Shown here in pieces: positions 50,961-59,875 of a stretch of DNA of 64,000 bases (its first letter is position 1; the number at the start of each line of letters is the position of its first letter). This DNA is from Faecalicoccus acidiformans (GTDB taxonomy: Bacteria > Bacillota_I > Bacilli_A > Erysipelotrichales > Erysipelotrichaceae), in NCBI RefSeq assembly GCF_014202635.1, contig NZ_JACHHD010000003.1, forward strand, positions 62,001 to 126,000, read 5' to 3'. Below the pieces are notes generated by a model. It saw only the letters and a program-made list of their open reading frames with translations. It was not told the DNA's origin and made no database searches. Made by a program: the position numbers and the translations under genes.

Positions 50961-51885
50961 AGAACAGCTGAAAAAAGAGCAGCCGGTTGTTTATCGTACG
51001 TTGTCGAACGCTTTGAAACAAGATCGTCTGGCCCATGCGGTTTTATTGACCGGGCCCAAAGGGGCTCCAAAGACAAAGACAGCTTTACTGCTGGCGCAAA
51101 GTTTAGTTTGTGAACATACAGATGAAGATGGCTTTGCCTGTCAGGCGTGTTCGGCATGTCAGAGGATCCAAAAAGAAGAAGCTATTGATTTTCGCTGGAT
51201 CCATGGCGACCAGGCACGAATCAAAAAAAAGGAGATCTTGGAACTCCAGGAATTCTTTGAATCGACCAGCGTGGAAAGAGCAAACCGAAGGATCTATTTT
51301 CTGGAACAGTTTGATCATGCGACCCCCGATGCGGCGAACTCTCTGTTAAAATTTCTGGAAGAACCGGCACCGGGCATTTTTGCGATTTTAAGTGCGGATG
51401 AAAAATCCAATGTATTGCCGACGATCCAGTCGCGTTGCCAATGGATCCCGTTTCGTCCAGCTTCTTCGAAACGATTGGAAACACAGTTTTTAGAGTGGAC
51501 CGATCCGGAAAGTGCAAGCATGCTGGCGCATCACGGGTATACAATCGAAAAGGCGCAGGCGGCTTTGGCCGATGATGATTTTGAATTCATTCATCGCGAA
51601 GCCAAAGATTACGTGATGCATTGTGAACAGATGCCGAAGATCTTGTATATGCAAAGAAATGTCTTTGTGCCGAAAGGCAATCGCATGACCAAGGAAAAAA
51701 TCCTCTGGTTTTTAGATTGGGTGCTTTTCTATTTTCAAAAAGGAGAAAGAAAGATTTCTCTACAAAAACAAGTGGCGATTCGCGAGATCTTGATTGAATC
51801 GGCAGATCAAATACAGCGGCCGGTTGAACTCGCCTTGTTTTTAGATAAAATATATAATCAGATAAGAAAGGTCGTGATTTCTTGA
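50953..51885 (+). CDS. holB: DNA polymerase III delta-prime subunit
   Basis: 310 residues. AAA+ clamp-loader subunit with a degenerate P-loop (GPKGAPKTKTA), which fits the non-hydrolysing delta-prime. Zinc-binding cysteines are in CEHTDEDGFACQACSAC, and the SRC motif is LPTIQSRCQW. C-terminal helical collar. It sits between tmk and ricT, the conserved Bacillota order, and overlaps both. Confidence 0.93.
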   Translation: MDKEQLKKEQPVVYRTLSNALKQDRLAHAVLLTGPKGAPKTKTALLLAQSLVCEHTDEDGFACQACSACQRIQKEEAIDFRWIHGDQARIKKKEILELQEFFESTSVERANRRIYFLEQFDHATPDAANSLLKFLEEPAPGIFAILSADEKSNVLPTIQSRCQWIPFRPASSKRLETQFLEWTDPESASMLAHHGYTIEKAQAALADDDFEFIHREAKDYVMHCEQMPKILYMQRNVFVPKGNRMTKEKILWFLDWVLFYFQKGERKISLQKQVAIREILIESADQIQRPVELALFLDKIYNQIRKVVIS

Positions 51886-52748
51886 AAAACCAAGAAAAAT
51901 CAAACGAGAATCGTGAATATAAATATATCGTCTATGTGCAATTTGAGGGATCCAAAAAGGCATATACATTTGGATCCAATCTGTCATATAAACAAGGAGA
52001 TCATGTTGTCGTGGAGACAGTCCGCGGCAAAGAATTGGGGCAAGTTTGTCTGGACAGTCAGCCTTTTGATTCAGATGAAGTCAAAGGATCGATCAAACCC
52101 GTGATTCGTCTGGCGACAGAATACGATGTGATGCAGAAAAAGGACAATGTTGAAAAAGCTAAAAATGCGATGAAGATCTGCCATGAGTGCATTGCCGATC
52201 TCGGCTTGGATATGCACTTGATCAGCGGGGAATACACGCTGGATCGCTCGAAGGTCATCTTTACTTATGTCAGTGATGAACGCGTTGATTTCCGTCAGCT
52301 TTTAAAAGATCTTGCCAGTCATTTACATTGTCGCATCGAATTAAGACAAGTGGGGCCAAGAAATAAAGCTAAAATGGTTGGCGGTCTGGGAAATTGCGGG
52401 ATGGAAACTTGCTGTTCTCGGTTTTTAAGTGATTTTGAAGCCGTCTCCATCAATATGGCAAAAAACCAGCTGCTGGCTTTGAACATCCAGAAACTGAGCG
52501 GACAATGCGGAAAGCTGATGTGCTGCCTGCGTTATGAGAATGAAGAATACACACGCTTACGCGAAGGGCTGCCGAAGATCAATTCGCAGATCACGTTTGA
52601 AGAGTCTCGCTATAAGATCACGGCGATGAATGTGCTTCAAAAACAAGCCAAGCTTGAAAACAAAGAAGAAGTTCGCTTTGTATCTTTTGATGAACTGTGG
52701 CCAGATAGGAACAAAAAGAATGAGAAGACAAAAAAGCTTTCAAAATAA
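51882..52748 (+). CDS. ricT: PSP1 domain protein RicT (YaaT)
   Basis: 288 residues. The PSP1 C-terminal domain covers most of the first 200 residues; conserved Cys pairs in GGLGNCGMETCCSRFLS and LSGQCGKLMCCLRYE bind iron-sulfur in the RicAFT complex, which stimulates RNase Y maturation of mRNAs. The start is TTG at 51882, which overlaps the holB stop by 4 nt and follows AGAAAGG. Confidence 0.92.
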   Translation: MKNQEKSNENREYKYIVYVQFEGSKKAYTFGSNLSYKQGDHVVVETVRGKELGQVCLDSQPFDSDEVKGSIKPVIRLATEYDVMQKKDNVEKAKNAMKICHECIADLGLDMHLISGEYTLDRSKVIFTYVSDERVDFRQLLKDLASHLHCRIELRQVGPRNKAKMVGGLGNCGMETCCSRFLSDFEAVSINMAKNQLLALNIQKLSGQCGKLMCCLRYENEEYTRLREGLPKINSQITFEESRYKITAMNVLQKQAKLENKEEVRFVSFDELWPDRNKKNEKTKKLSK

Positions 52749-53568
52749 CCAGCCGACTCTCTATTTAGTGCCTACACCGATCGGCAATCTGCAGGAGATG
52801 ACACCGCGGGCCTTGGAGATCTTAAACCAGGTCGATGTGATCGCGGCCGAAGATACCCGAAATACGCATAAGCTTTGTCAGGCGTATGGGATCCAAAAGC
52901 CGCTGATCTCGCATCATGAACACAACCAGGCCGCCAGCATCCCTGAGATCTTACATCTTCTCGAGCAGGGCAAACAAGTGGCTGTTGTCAGTGATGCCGG
53001 ATATCCGTTAGTTTCCGATCCGGGACAGCGGCTTGTCAAAGAAGTCATCGAGAAAGATTTCAATGTCGTTTCTTTATCGGGGGCCAATGCGGCGACCAAT
53101 GCCTTGGTTGCCAGCGGTTTATCGACTGAGCATTACTTGTTTTATGGCTTTCTTGACCACAAAAGCAGCCGGCGAAAAAAACAGCTGGAAGAACTCAAGG
53201 ATTTTCCATATACGATGATCTTTTATGAAGCACCGCACCGAATCGAAGACATGCTGCAGGATTGTCTGGACATCTTGGGCAATCGAAATATTGTGCTGGC
53301 CAGAGAACTGACGAAAATCTATGAGGAATATCTGCGAGGATCGATCCAGGAGGTCTTGGAGATTGCTTCTTCTCTCAAAGGGGAAATGGTTGTTTTGATC
53401 GAAGGAAAGAAATCAGAAACAAAATCCTTTGATCTGGAAGAGGCGCTCAAACAAGTCCAGGCTCTGGTCGAGGAAGGCGTGAAAACCAAAGAGGCCATCA
53501 AACAAGTGGCACAAAAGATGAATGGTTCGAAAAATGAACTGTATGAAGCGTATCATAAACAATCTTGA
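52720..53568 (+). CDS. rsmI: 16S rRNA 2'-O-ribose C1402 methyltransferase
   Basis: 282 residues. SAM-dependent tetrapyrrole-methylase-like fold. Signature LYLVPTPIGNLQEMTPRALE, then AAEDTRNTHKLCQAYGI, SHHEHNQAA, VSDAGYPLVSDPGQRLVKE and FYEAPHRIEDML. The ATG at 52720 follows AGGAACAAAAAG and overlaps ricT by 29 nt. In Bacillus yabA, yabB and a GIY-YIG gene come in between; they are absent here. Last gene of the unit. Confidence 0.95.
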   Translation: MRRQKSFQNNQPTLYLVPTPIGNLQEMTPRALEILNQVDVIAAEDTRNTHKLCQAYGIQKPLISHHEHNQAASIPEILHLLEQGKQVAVVSDAGYPLVSDPGQRLVKEVIEKDFNVVSLSGANAATNALVASGLSTEHYLFYGFLDHKSSRRKKQLEELKDFPYTMIFYEAPHRIEDMLQDCLDILGNRNIVLARELTKIYEEYLRGSIQEVLEIASSLKGEMVVLIEGKKSETKSFDLEEALKQVQALVEEGVKTKEAIKQVAQKMNGSKNELYEAYHKQS

Positions 53569-53593
53569 TCTTGCGAAAGCAGGATCTTTTTTT
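53567..53593 (+). terminator. Terminator of rsmI
   Basis: GATCTTGC-GAAA-GCAGGATC followed by seven T; one U-G pair in the stem. Confidence 0.9.
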
Positions 53594-53598
53594 GTTGA

Positions 53599-53697
53599 GG
53601 GATGGAAAAATGCATTTTTTGACACTAAAACGGGGTGGAAAAATGCAACTTTTGGGGTCAAAACAGGGTGGAAAAATGCAATTTTAGATTAAAACGT
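53599..53697 (+). repeat. Three tandem 33-bp direct repeats
   Basis: The core TGGAAAAATGCA starts at 53603, 53636 and 53669, exactly 33 bp apart. The unit is about GGGTGGAAAAATGCAATTTT plus a variable part ending in TAAAAC. They occupy the gap between the rsmI terminator and the DUF4143 ATPase gene, whose -10-like TATCAT (about 53699) follows the third unit. No spacers between units, so not a CRISPR array. Confidence 0.85.
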
Positions 53698-53722
53698 GTT
53701 ATCATAAAGACGGTGATGAACG

Positions 53723-55075
53723 ATGTTGTACAGAAAAATTGAGTGTGAGCTGAAGTCTTGGCTAGACAGTAGTAAAAAAGCGATTTTGATCGATGGCGCC
53801 AGACAAGTGGGGAAATCAACGATAGTTCTTCAATTTTTGAAAGCACAAAATCAAGAATTTGTATGTTTTGATTTGATTAAAGATAAAAATGTTTTAGATG
53901 CGTTTAACACATCTTCCAATGCGGATCAATTATTGCTTCGGCTCTCGGCTCTTTCTTCTAAGCCGTTAAATCCAGGAAAAACAATTATTTTTATCGATGA
54001 GGCACAGGAAGCAAAGGATGCGATCACACCGATCAAATATCTCGTAAAGGACCAGAGATATCGCTATGTGGTTTCTGGTTCTTTGTTGGGGATCAAAATG
54101 AAAGATGTACAATCGATCCCGATTGGATATATGTCGGTGGTGCAGATGTATCCGTTGGATTTTGAAGAATTTTCCCTGGCAAACGGAGTAAATCCAAACA
54201 TTATTTCTTATTTGGAAACTTGTTTTGAAACCCGAGAAACAGTGGATGTGCAAATCCATAAACAGATGTTGGAGCTGTTTAATCTCTATTTGATCATTGG
54301 GGGAATGCCCGAGGCGGTACAAGAATTTGTGAATTCCCATAATATTGCCAGAGTACAAAGTATCTTGGCAGATATAGATCAAAACTATCAAATGGATATT
54401 TCTAAATATGATAAAGAAGAAAAGCTTTTGATCGAAGATATTTACAAACTGATCCCCAGTGAATTAAATGCTCAGAACAAGCGATTTATTTTAAAAGAGT
54501 TGAATCAGAATGCACGATTTTATCAATATGACAGTTCGTTTGTCTGGTTGATCAACAGCGGTGTTGGATTGTTTACGTACAATGTGGATAATCCGGTATA
54601 CCCGTTGTTGGCCAGCAAAGAAAGGACTCTGTTCAAACTGTTTTTATGCGATGTCGGTTTGTTATGCAGTAAATTGTATGGAGAAACGGTGATCAAAATT
54701 TTGAATGGGGAGACAAATGTAAATTTCGGAGCCATATATGAATCGGTTGTTGCTCAAGAACTCACAGCTCACGGTTTTCCGTTGTTTTACCACAACAATA
54801 AGAAGCGGGGAGAAGTTGATTTTTTGATCGAACAAGAAGATCAGGTGGTTCCCATTGAGGTCAAGAGCGGGAAAGATTATAAACGACACAGTGCTTTGAC
54901 CAATATGCTGCAGGATCCATCTTTACAGATCGAAAAAGCATATATATTGAATAATGACAATATACAGGTGCAAGATCGAAAGATCTATTTACCAGTCTAT
55001 ATGGTCATGTTTATCAAAAAAAAGAAAGAAAGAGAAGATACGATTTATGTTCCTGATCTTTCAAAACTTCGATAA
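53723..55075 (+). CDS. AAA+ ATPase with DUF4143 domain
   Basis: 450 residues. N-terminal AAA domain with Walker A IDGARQVGKSTIV (residues 21-33) and Walker B TIIFIDEAQEAKDA, then SGSLLGI as sensor. The C-terminal half is a DUF4143-type winged-helix/PD-(D/E)XK-like domain: the nuclease-like core GEVDFLIEQEDQVVPIEVKS is present and looks intact. Members of this family are common in gut bacteria and often occur in many copies; proposed roles span DNA processing and toxin-like systems, but none is established. Lower GC than the next genes. Start ATG at 53723 with GGTGATG upstream. Confidence 0.85.
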   Translation: MLYRKIECELKSWLDSSKKAILIDGARQVGKSTIVLQFLKAQNQEFVCFDLIKDKNVLDAFNTSSNADQLLLRLSALSSKPLNPGKTIIFIDEAQEAKDAITPIKYLVKDQRYRYVVSGSLLGIKMKDVQSIPIGYMSVVQMYPLDFEEFSLANGVNPNIISYLETCFETRETVDVQIHKQMLELFNLYLIIGGMPEAVQEFVNSHNIARVQSILADIDQNYQMDISKYDKEEKLLIEDIYKLIPSELNAQNKRFILKELNQNARFYQYDSSFVWLINSGVGLFTYNVDNPVYPLLASKERTLFKLFLCDVGLLCSKLYGETVIKILNGETNVNFGAIYESVVAQELTAHGFPLFYHNNKKRGEVDFLIEQEDQVVPIEVKSGKDYKRHSALTNMLQDPSLQIEKAYILNNDNIQVQDRKIYLPVYMVMFIKKKKEREDTIYVPDLSKLR

Positions 55076-55108
55076 AATAAGATATATAGTCGTTTGCGAG
55101 GGATGATC

Positions 55109-56392
55109 ATGAAGAAGTGGTATAAGTATGTGTTAGATGCGGCGATGGTTGCCGCAGTACTGGTCTGCAGTGCATGTGCGAACGCTCCGGCAGCAGACCC
55201 GAACCCGGAACCGGTCGAGGGGGATCAACCGAAAAATTTGGAAGAGATTACCATACCGGCTTCGATATTTGAGTTCGCAAACTCTGATATCGACGATAAC
55301 TTTGAAGAGTTCAGCGAGTATTGTTACAGCGTAGAGCGGGATGGAAATGATCTGATCCTGGGAGTGACTCCGTCCCAAAAAGAAGAGCTCATAGAAATGT
55401 ACTCAGATTCCATTGACGATGTGCTAGAAAAAATGACGGAAGAAGAACAGGGATATTATGTGGAGACAGACAAGGATCACAGCCGTTTCGTCTATCATTA
55501 CGATGAAAATATTGACGGTGTTCTGCAGGCGAAGATGCTGCTGACGATCACGACCTCGGACGTTTTGATCGGGATCCTGGAGACGAAAGATCCGAACTGG
55601 AATGTACAGGCAAAGATCACGAACTGTCATACCGGGCTGACGATCGGTGAAACGACATTTCCAGAGGGAAGTATGACTTTCGGGCCGGATGAATGGAAGG
55701 CCAGCTATGATGACGGGGCATGGCTCCAAACAAAACAAGCAGAAGTCATGGCCATGACAGGCCTTAGCGGACCTTATGAAGAATTGACGGATACTCAGAA
55801 AGGGGTTGTCACTTCTGTGGGGCAGATGATGGATTGGATCGAAGGAAAATACGGACAGTCATTCCATTACCTGTCCTATGCGCCAGGGGATGCGACCGAG
55901 CAGGAGCATCTGAAAGTTTATCCGGAACAGGGGGATGAATCCGATGTTGTCACTGTGTATCGCACGTATGAAAATGGGCTTTACCAGTATGAAGATGATT
56001 ACGGATCCATTCTGACTCGTCCTGCTTATGAAGAACAGGTTCAATCCTTTGCGCAGCAGGTTCTGCCTTCTGAAGGAATAAAGATTTATACCGAAGTGAA
56101 GAGCGGCGAGGCAAAAGAAGGATCGGTTTTGAATCAAGTTTCTGCCGTGACATATATTTTTATGAATGACGATCTGTGTGCAGAAGAGTATGAAACCTTT
56201 CTAGAGGCGGTACCGGATTGGCTTACAGAAAACTGTCAGGGCGTACCGGCCGGGATCTATTTGCGCATGGCAAAGTCCGAAGCATGGCAATCGATCGACC
56301 GATCGAATTACGAGGATATGCTTCGGGAAGATATCTATACCAAAGAGGCAGAGTGCGCCATCTCGGGCAGCGGAAAAGTGACAGTGAATTAA
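55109..56392 (+). CDS. Predicted lipoprotein, two-domain, unknown function
   Basis: 427 residues. Signal peptide with lipobox at about residues 15-25 (AAVLVCSACAN); the Cys at +1 is likely lipidated and anchors the protein outside the membrane. A Pro-rich linker follows. Residues about 40-200 form one domain (from EEITIPASIFEFANSDIDDN to ESTFPEG-like beta strands), and the remainder another, ending in DDLCAEEYETFLEAVPDWLT. I do not recognise the family with confidence; relatives I know of are lactobacillus/clostridium lipoproteins of unknown role. GAGGGATGATC precedes the ATG. Codon use looks more GC-rich than that of the preceding ATPase gene. Confidence 0.7.
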   Translation: MKKWYKYVLDAAMVAAVLVCSACANAPAADPNPEPVEGDQPKNLEEITIPASIFEFANSDIDDNFEEFSEYCYSVERDGNDLILGVTPSQKEELIEMYSDSIDDVLEKMTEEEQGYYVETDKDHSRFVYHYDENIDGVLQAKMLLTITTSDVLIGILETKDPNWNVQAKITNCHTGLTIGETTFPEGSMTFGPDEWKASYDDGAWLQTKQAEVMAMTGLSGPYEELTDTQKGVVTSVGQMMDWIEGKYGQSFHYLSYAPGDATEQEHLKVYPEQGDESDVVTVYRTYENGLYQYEDDYGSILTRPAYEEQVQSFAQQVLPSEGIKIYTEVKSGEAKEGSVLNQVSAVTYIFMNDDLCAEEYETFLEAVPDWLTENCQGVPAGIYLRMAKSEAWQSIDRSNYEDMLREDIYTKEAECAISGSGKVTVN

Positions 56393-56409
56393 CCAAGAGG
56401 AGAAGCACC

Positions 56410-57534
56410 ATGCGGAAACTTTTATCACTAATGGTATGTTGCACCTTAATATGTGGCCTGAGCGGGTGTGCCGGATCATCCAATGAGTTTCGGTCCGATG
56501 AAGAATTGGCAGATGAAATGATCGAAAACATCATCGACTGCGCAGAAAAGGAAGATGCCCAGGCACTGACCGGATTATTTTCGCAATATACCAAGGAGAG
56601 TACATTCAATTTAACGGAGCAGGCAGAAGATTTCCTGGATTTTTTTCAAGGAGAATGTGAAGACTGGAAAGGAAATGCGAGTTCACATCAAAAAAGTGAA
56701 TATGGAAAAATCGTCTGGCGAGAATTGAGAGGACAGTATTCCGTTACTACCGATCATGCACAATACAAAATCGCCTATGTTTATATTCCTTTTGACAGAG
56801 AAGAACCAGAGAAAGAAGGACTAACCGCAGTAGAGATCACTACGGAAGAAACATTTAATGAAGAGGATTTCCTTTGGAGTTTGGATCAGAAGCCGGGGAT
56901 CTATGTGTCAGAAGGCAAGGAAGAGACGTTCTTAGAACGAAGACTGCTTTCTCCAGAAGAGATGATCCAAAAGGCGGGGCTGACAGAAGAACAGGTTCGC
57001 GGCATCGATCTCGAAGAGTTTATTCAAGATTTTGACATCACCGAAAAAGATGTGGATACCCTCAATATCCCTTTGCTTCTGGAAGAATATGAACCAGAAT
57101 ACAAAGGCAGGTCACTGGATGTCAGCGATCTTCTGGAGGACGACATCGAAAACCGGTCATCGGATTTTACCGAGAATGTCATCGCCATCGCCTTTATGGA
57201 AAATAAGAATACAAGCACAGAATGTGTCTATTATGATTTATTAGGCGAAAAACGATATCAAGCTTCTGATGTGGATCTCTTTGAGAATCTGTATCAGACA
57301 CAGGGCGGATATTATACAAACGGACAGAAGATCGTTCAGGCACTGGATGAGTACGGCGTTTTCAGCTGGGAATCCAAAACGGAAAAAGAGAATCTCGCAG
57401 ATCCTCAATCCATGGTGCTGGTTGTAGAATATGATGATGGAACTCTGTTTCGTGTAAAGGCGTCTGGTTTACTTTCACAGGTGCTGCCAGAGGAGTATGC
57501 AAAAGTAAGAGATTTGCTTCTGTCAGGAGAGTAG
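56410..57534 (+). CDS. Predicted lipoprotein, possibly DUF5104-containing
   Basis: 374 residues. Signal peptide MRKLLSLMVCCTLICGLSGC ends at a good lipobox (LSGC). Residues 30-140 (beginning SDEELADEMIENIIDCAEKE) resemble the DUF5104 region of Bacillota lipoproteins; this is a tentative match. A long acidic region with three EED/DLEE-type helical turns follows (AGLTEEQVRGIDLEEFIQ and onward). Starts 17 nt after the previous gene with GAGGAG, so one operon. It may function on the cell surface with the first lipoprotein. Confidence 0.65.
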   Translation: MRKLLSLMVCCTLICGLSGCAGSSNEFRSDEELADEMIENIIDCAEKEDAQALTGLFSQYTKESTFNLTEQAEDFLDFFQGECEDWKGNASSHQKSEYGKIVWRELRGQYSVTTDHAQYKIAYVYIPFDREEPEKEGLTAVEITTEETFNEEDFLWSLDQKPGIYVSEGKEETFLERRLLSPEEMIQKAGLTEEQVRGIDLEEFIQDFDITEKDVDTLNIPLLLEEYEPEYKGRSLDVSDLLEDDIENRSSDFTENVIAIAFMENKNTSTECVYYDLLGEKRYQASDVDLFENLYQTQGGYYTNGQKIVQALDEYGVFSWESKTEKENLADPQSMVLVVEYDDGTLFRVKASGLLSQVLPEEYAKVRDLLLSGE

Positions 57535-57539
57535 ATACT

Positions 57540-58199
57540 ATGAACAAAAGTTTTGAAGATGAATTTCTAGAGGTGCAGATACAAATTATTTCCTTATGTA
57601 TCGAATTTGCGGAAAACAGGGCCGACAAGATTTATGCCTATGGATCTATCGAAGAACACAGTCTTTCTTTTAATGCATTTTTCAACATTGACGGCAAGAT
57701 CAAAACCACAAATCAGATCGTAACGGATACAGATGCGATATGGGATTTTCTAGATCTTGGACAATCGGATCTGGAGAAGTTCAACCCAATATGCACTCGC
57801 TATGGAAAACCGGTTCCTACCGAATTAAAAATGATCTATGACTGTAAAAGCGGTACAATGGACGCAAAATATAAATATGAAAGTATCTGTTCCGCAAAGA
57901 CAGGAGTCGATGCCAGTGAAATTTTTATGGAGTGGCTAGATTTAGAAAAAATAAAACAACATTGCGAGAAAGTGAACCAGATTCTTCGTTTGGATGATCG
58001 TGTCGCAAAAAGTGCGAAAAAAATAATGGATGTGATGGTGCAGATCCAGTCTTGCGATACGATCGATGAGCTTCCTGACGTTGACTGGACCAGCATGGTG
58101 CGCTGTTTTGTTGACGAAACAACGGATTATCAAAATCCTGCACTCTTTGAAATCGATAAAATCCGAAACCTGTCAGCCGGTCTTAAAGGGAAGCTATGA
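57540..58199 (+). CDS. DUF600/YezG-like protein, possible immunity protein
   Basis: 219 residues, soluble, acidic. The N-terminal part (IQIISLCIEFAENRADKIYA, then YGSIEEHSLSFNAFF) resembles the DUF600/YezG immunity family, in which small proteins neutralise LXG-type toxins. The identification is by pattern only. No toxin gene is next to it. Starts 5 nt after the preceding stop. Confidence 0.5.
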   Translation: MNKSFEDEFLEVQIQIISLCIEFAENRADKIYAYGSIEEHSLSFNAFFNIDGKIKTTNQIVTDTDAIWDFLDLGQSDLEKFNPICTRYGKPVPTELKMIYDCKSGTMDAKYKYESICSAKTGVDASEIFMEWLDLEKIKQHCEKVNQILRLDDRVAKSAKKIMDVMVQIQSCDTIDELPDVDWTSMVRCFVDETTDYQNPALFEIDKIRNLSAGLKGKL

Positions 58200-58996
58200 A
58201 ACAATTAAGAAAAACAGAATGGCAAAGAGGATACCCGATCAAGAAAAATCTGGCTCTGTGTGCGTGGGGCTTGATGGGGCTTGCCGGGGTTGCCGGAATC
58301 GTAGCGCACCCGAAGAATCTTCCATCGATGGCAGCGTGTGTTCTTGCGCTGGCGGGCGCTGTCCTCACACTGCCGCGCTTGTTCAAATACTATAGAACCA
58401 CATATCATAGTCTGCCCGCTTTAAATCAATACCTTGCGAAAAAGGAACAAGAGGCGCTGATTGAACACGAAAATTTTGAAACAATCACAGAGCCGCTGCA
58501 GCGGATCGATTTTGCCGAAAGCGCGCACTGGCTTCGGATCCATGGAAGATATGTTCCGAAAGAACTGGTCATTGGGGGAGGGGCTGAAGTCACCGGCAAT
58601 ATCATGAATCGGGATACGACCCCGGTGATTTTCCTATATGTAACGGGGGATGTGGTTAAAATTGATCTGGGGGTGCAGGTCAGTGCTCCGAAAATCCGGG
58701 AACTGAACGCCTATCTCTGGTCTTGTTACCGCATTTTTCCGGGGCAGGCCGGCAGAATAAAGACAGAAGAACTCTGCGGGATATGTAAGGAAGTTTATAC
58801 AGAATATCTGAAAGAAAAAGAACCGCAAAGACAAAGCGAGGTTCTTATGGATCTTATAGAAGATGCGCAGGAACTGCGGGAAAAATGTATCACGAGAATG
58901 CCGTCTTATTTGAAAAAGGTTGATGAAAGTGCATGGTGGAACGCAAAGACAAGAAAGAAAATGGAACAATGGAAAACAGAGCGGGAGAATCCATGA
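58196..58996 (+). CDS. Membrane protein of unknown function
   Basis: 266 residues. Two predicted membrane segments near residues 20-37 (LALCAWGLMGLAGVAGIVA) and 43-62 (MAACVLALAGAVLTLPRLF), with the remaining C-terminal 200 residues soluble and probably cytoplasmic. Contains IGGGAEVTGNIMNRDTTP, a mixed alpha/beta-looking region. I do not recognise the family. It overlaps the previous stop by 4 nt (ATGA) and is itself overlapped by the next gene. Confidence 0.6.
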   Translation: MKQLRKTEWQRGYPIKKNLALCAWGLMGLAGVAGIVAHPKNLPSMAACVLALAGAVLTLPRLFKYYRTTYHSLPALNQYLAKKEQEALIEHENFETITEPLQRIDFAESAHWLRIHGRYVPKELVIGGGAEVTGNIMNRDTTPVIFLYVTGDVVKIDLGVQVSAPKIRELNAYLWSCYRIFPGQAGRIKTEELCGICKEVYTEYLKEKEPQRQSEVLMDLIEDAQELREKCITRMPSYLKKVDESAWWNAKTRKKMEQWKTERENP

Positions 58997-59358
58997 TGAG
59001 TGAAATAAAGTTTAAGGTCTTGAAAGATGGCAATACAATGAAATATATTCCGGTGATCAAAAAAATGCGGAACGGTTCTCTTTCTGAAATCAGAGAACGC
59101 TTAAACAACAATGGTTATGTGGATACATGCCCCATCGAAAATATAGACGGACTGCGGCAAATGAACGATCTGATTGAAGAACTGCGGAAAAAAGGGGCAC
59201 AAATCAACTTGTATGAGAATGACAGAATGGTAGAACAGGAATTCTTGAAAAATATCATTGAATCGCATTTTGATACAGAAAGGGTTCTGCAGGAAATAGA
59301 TGATAAGGTTATTGAACAAGATTGGAGCGAAAACGATGAGGATCACAAACATTTTTGA
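58993..59358 (+). CDS. Small protein of unknown function
   Basis: 121 residues. Acidic and mostly helical, no signal or membrane segment (MSEIKFKVLKDGNTMKYIPV at the start, DHKHF at the end). ATG at 58993 overlaps the preceding TGA (ATGA), supporting its translation; GGGAG lies upstream. An in-frame longer start is possible but less likely. Family not recognised. Confidence 0.6.
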   Translation: MMSEIKFKVLKDGNTMKYIPVIKKMRNGSLSEIRERLNNNGYVDTCPIENIDGLRQMNDLIEELRKKGAQINLYENDRMVEQEFLKNIIESHFDTERVLQEIDDKVIEQDWSENDEDHKHF

Positions 59359-59872
59359 TGCCGTAAGAGATGGAACTTACTTTGACTTTATGGATTTTTA
59401 TTCCGGAAATCCGAATTTGTTCAATAAGTATGCAGGGATGAGTTTGCTTCAATTGGCTGTTGTCAATGATCGTTGCCCAGATGAAAAAATCAAAATGATT
59501 CAATTTTTGATCGATGAGGGAGCCGATGTCAACTTTCTCAGTCCCAAGGATCAAAGAAATGCGCTGCATATCTTTTATTTTTCGGTACTTCGGCCCCAGC
59601 CGCAGTATATGTACAAAGTAACGCAGCTTCTGATGGATGCCGGGGTGGATATCAACCAAAAAGATAAATATGGCGCCATACCGCTGCAATATGCGATCAC
59701 TGTCGTAAAACAACCGACCGAGGCAATCTTGCCGGTAGTTCAAGTTTTGATGGATCACGGTTCCCATATCCATGAAAAAGACAGCTTTGGCAAAACGTGT
59801 TTAGATTATGCCCGGGAATTTTCGTGGAGAAAGGATTTGATTCCTTTGATGGAAGGAAAGAATACATTCTAG
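59336..59872 (+). CDS. Ankyrin-repeat protein
   Basis: 178 residues with about three ankyrin repeats: SLLQLAVVNDRCPDEKIKMI (repeat 1), LHIFYFSVLRPQPQYMYKVT (2), DVNFLSPKDQRNALH and YGAIPLQYAITVVKQPTEAI (3), with the typical GADVN, GVDIN and GSHIHEKD loops. Ankyrin-repeat proteins act as protein-binding modules and are common immunity partners in polymorphic toxin loci. ATG at 59336 follows GGAG and overlaps the previous gene. Confidence 0.82.
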   Translation: MRITNIFDAVRDGTYFDFMDFYSGNPNLFNKYAGMSLLQLAVVNDRCPDEKIKMIQFLIDEGADVNFLSPKDQRNALHIFYFSVLRPQPQYMYKVTQLLMDAGVDINQKDKYGAIPLQYAITVVKQPTEAILPVVQVLMDHGSHIHEKDSFGKTCLDYAREFSWRKDLIPLMEGKNTF

Positions 59873-59875
59873 AAG

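Noticed and set aside
53599-53697. CRISPR array from the 33-bp repeats
   Set aside because: Three contiguous copies without spacers and no cas genes in the window.
53723-55075. Transposase or insertion sequence at the DUF4143 ATPase
   Set aside because: No terminal inverted repeats or target duplications seen, and the protein is an AAA+ ATPase, not a DDE or tyrosine recombinase.
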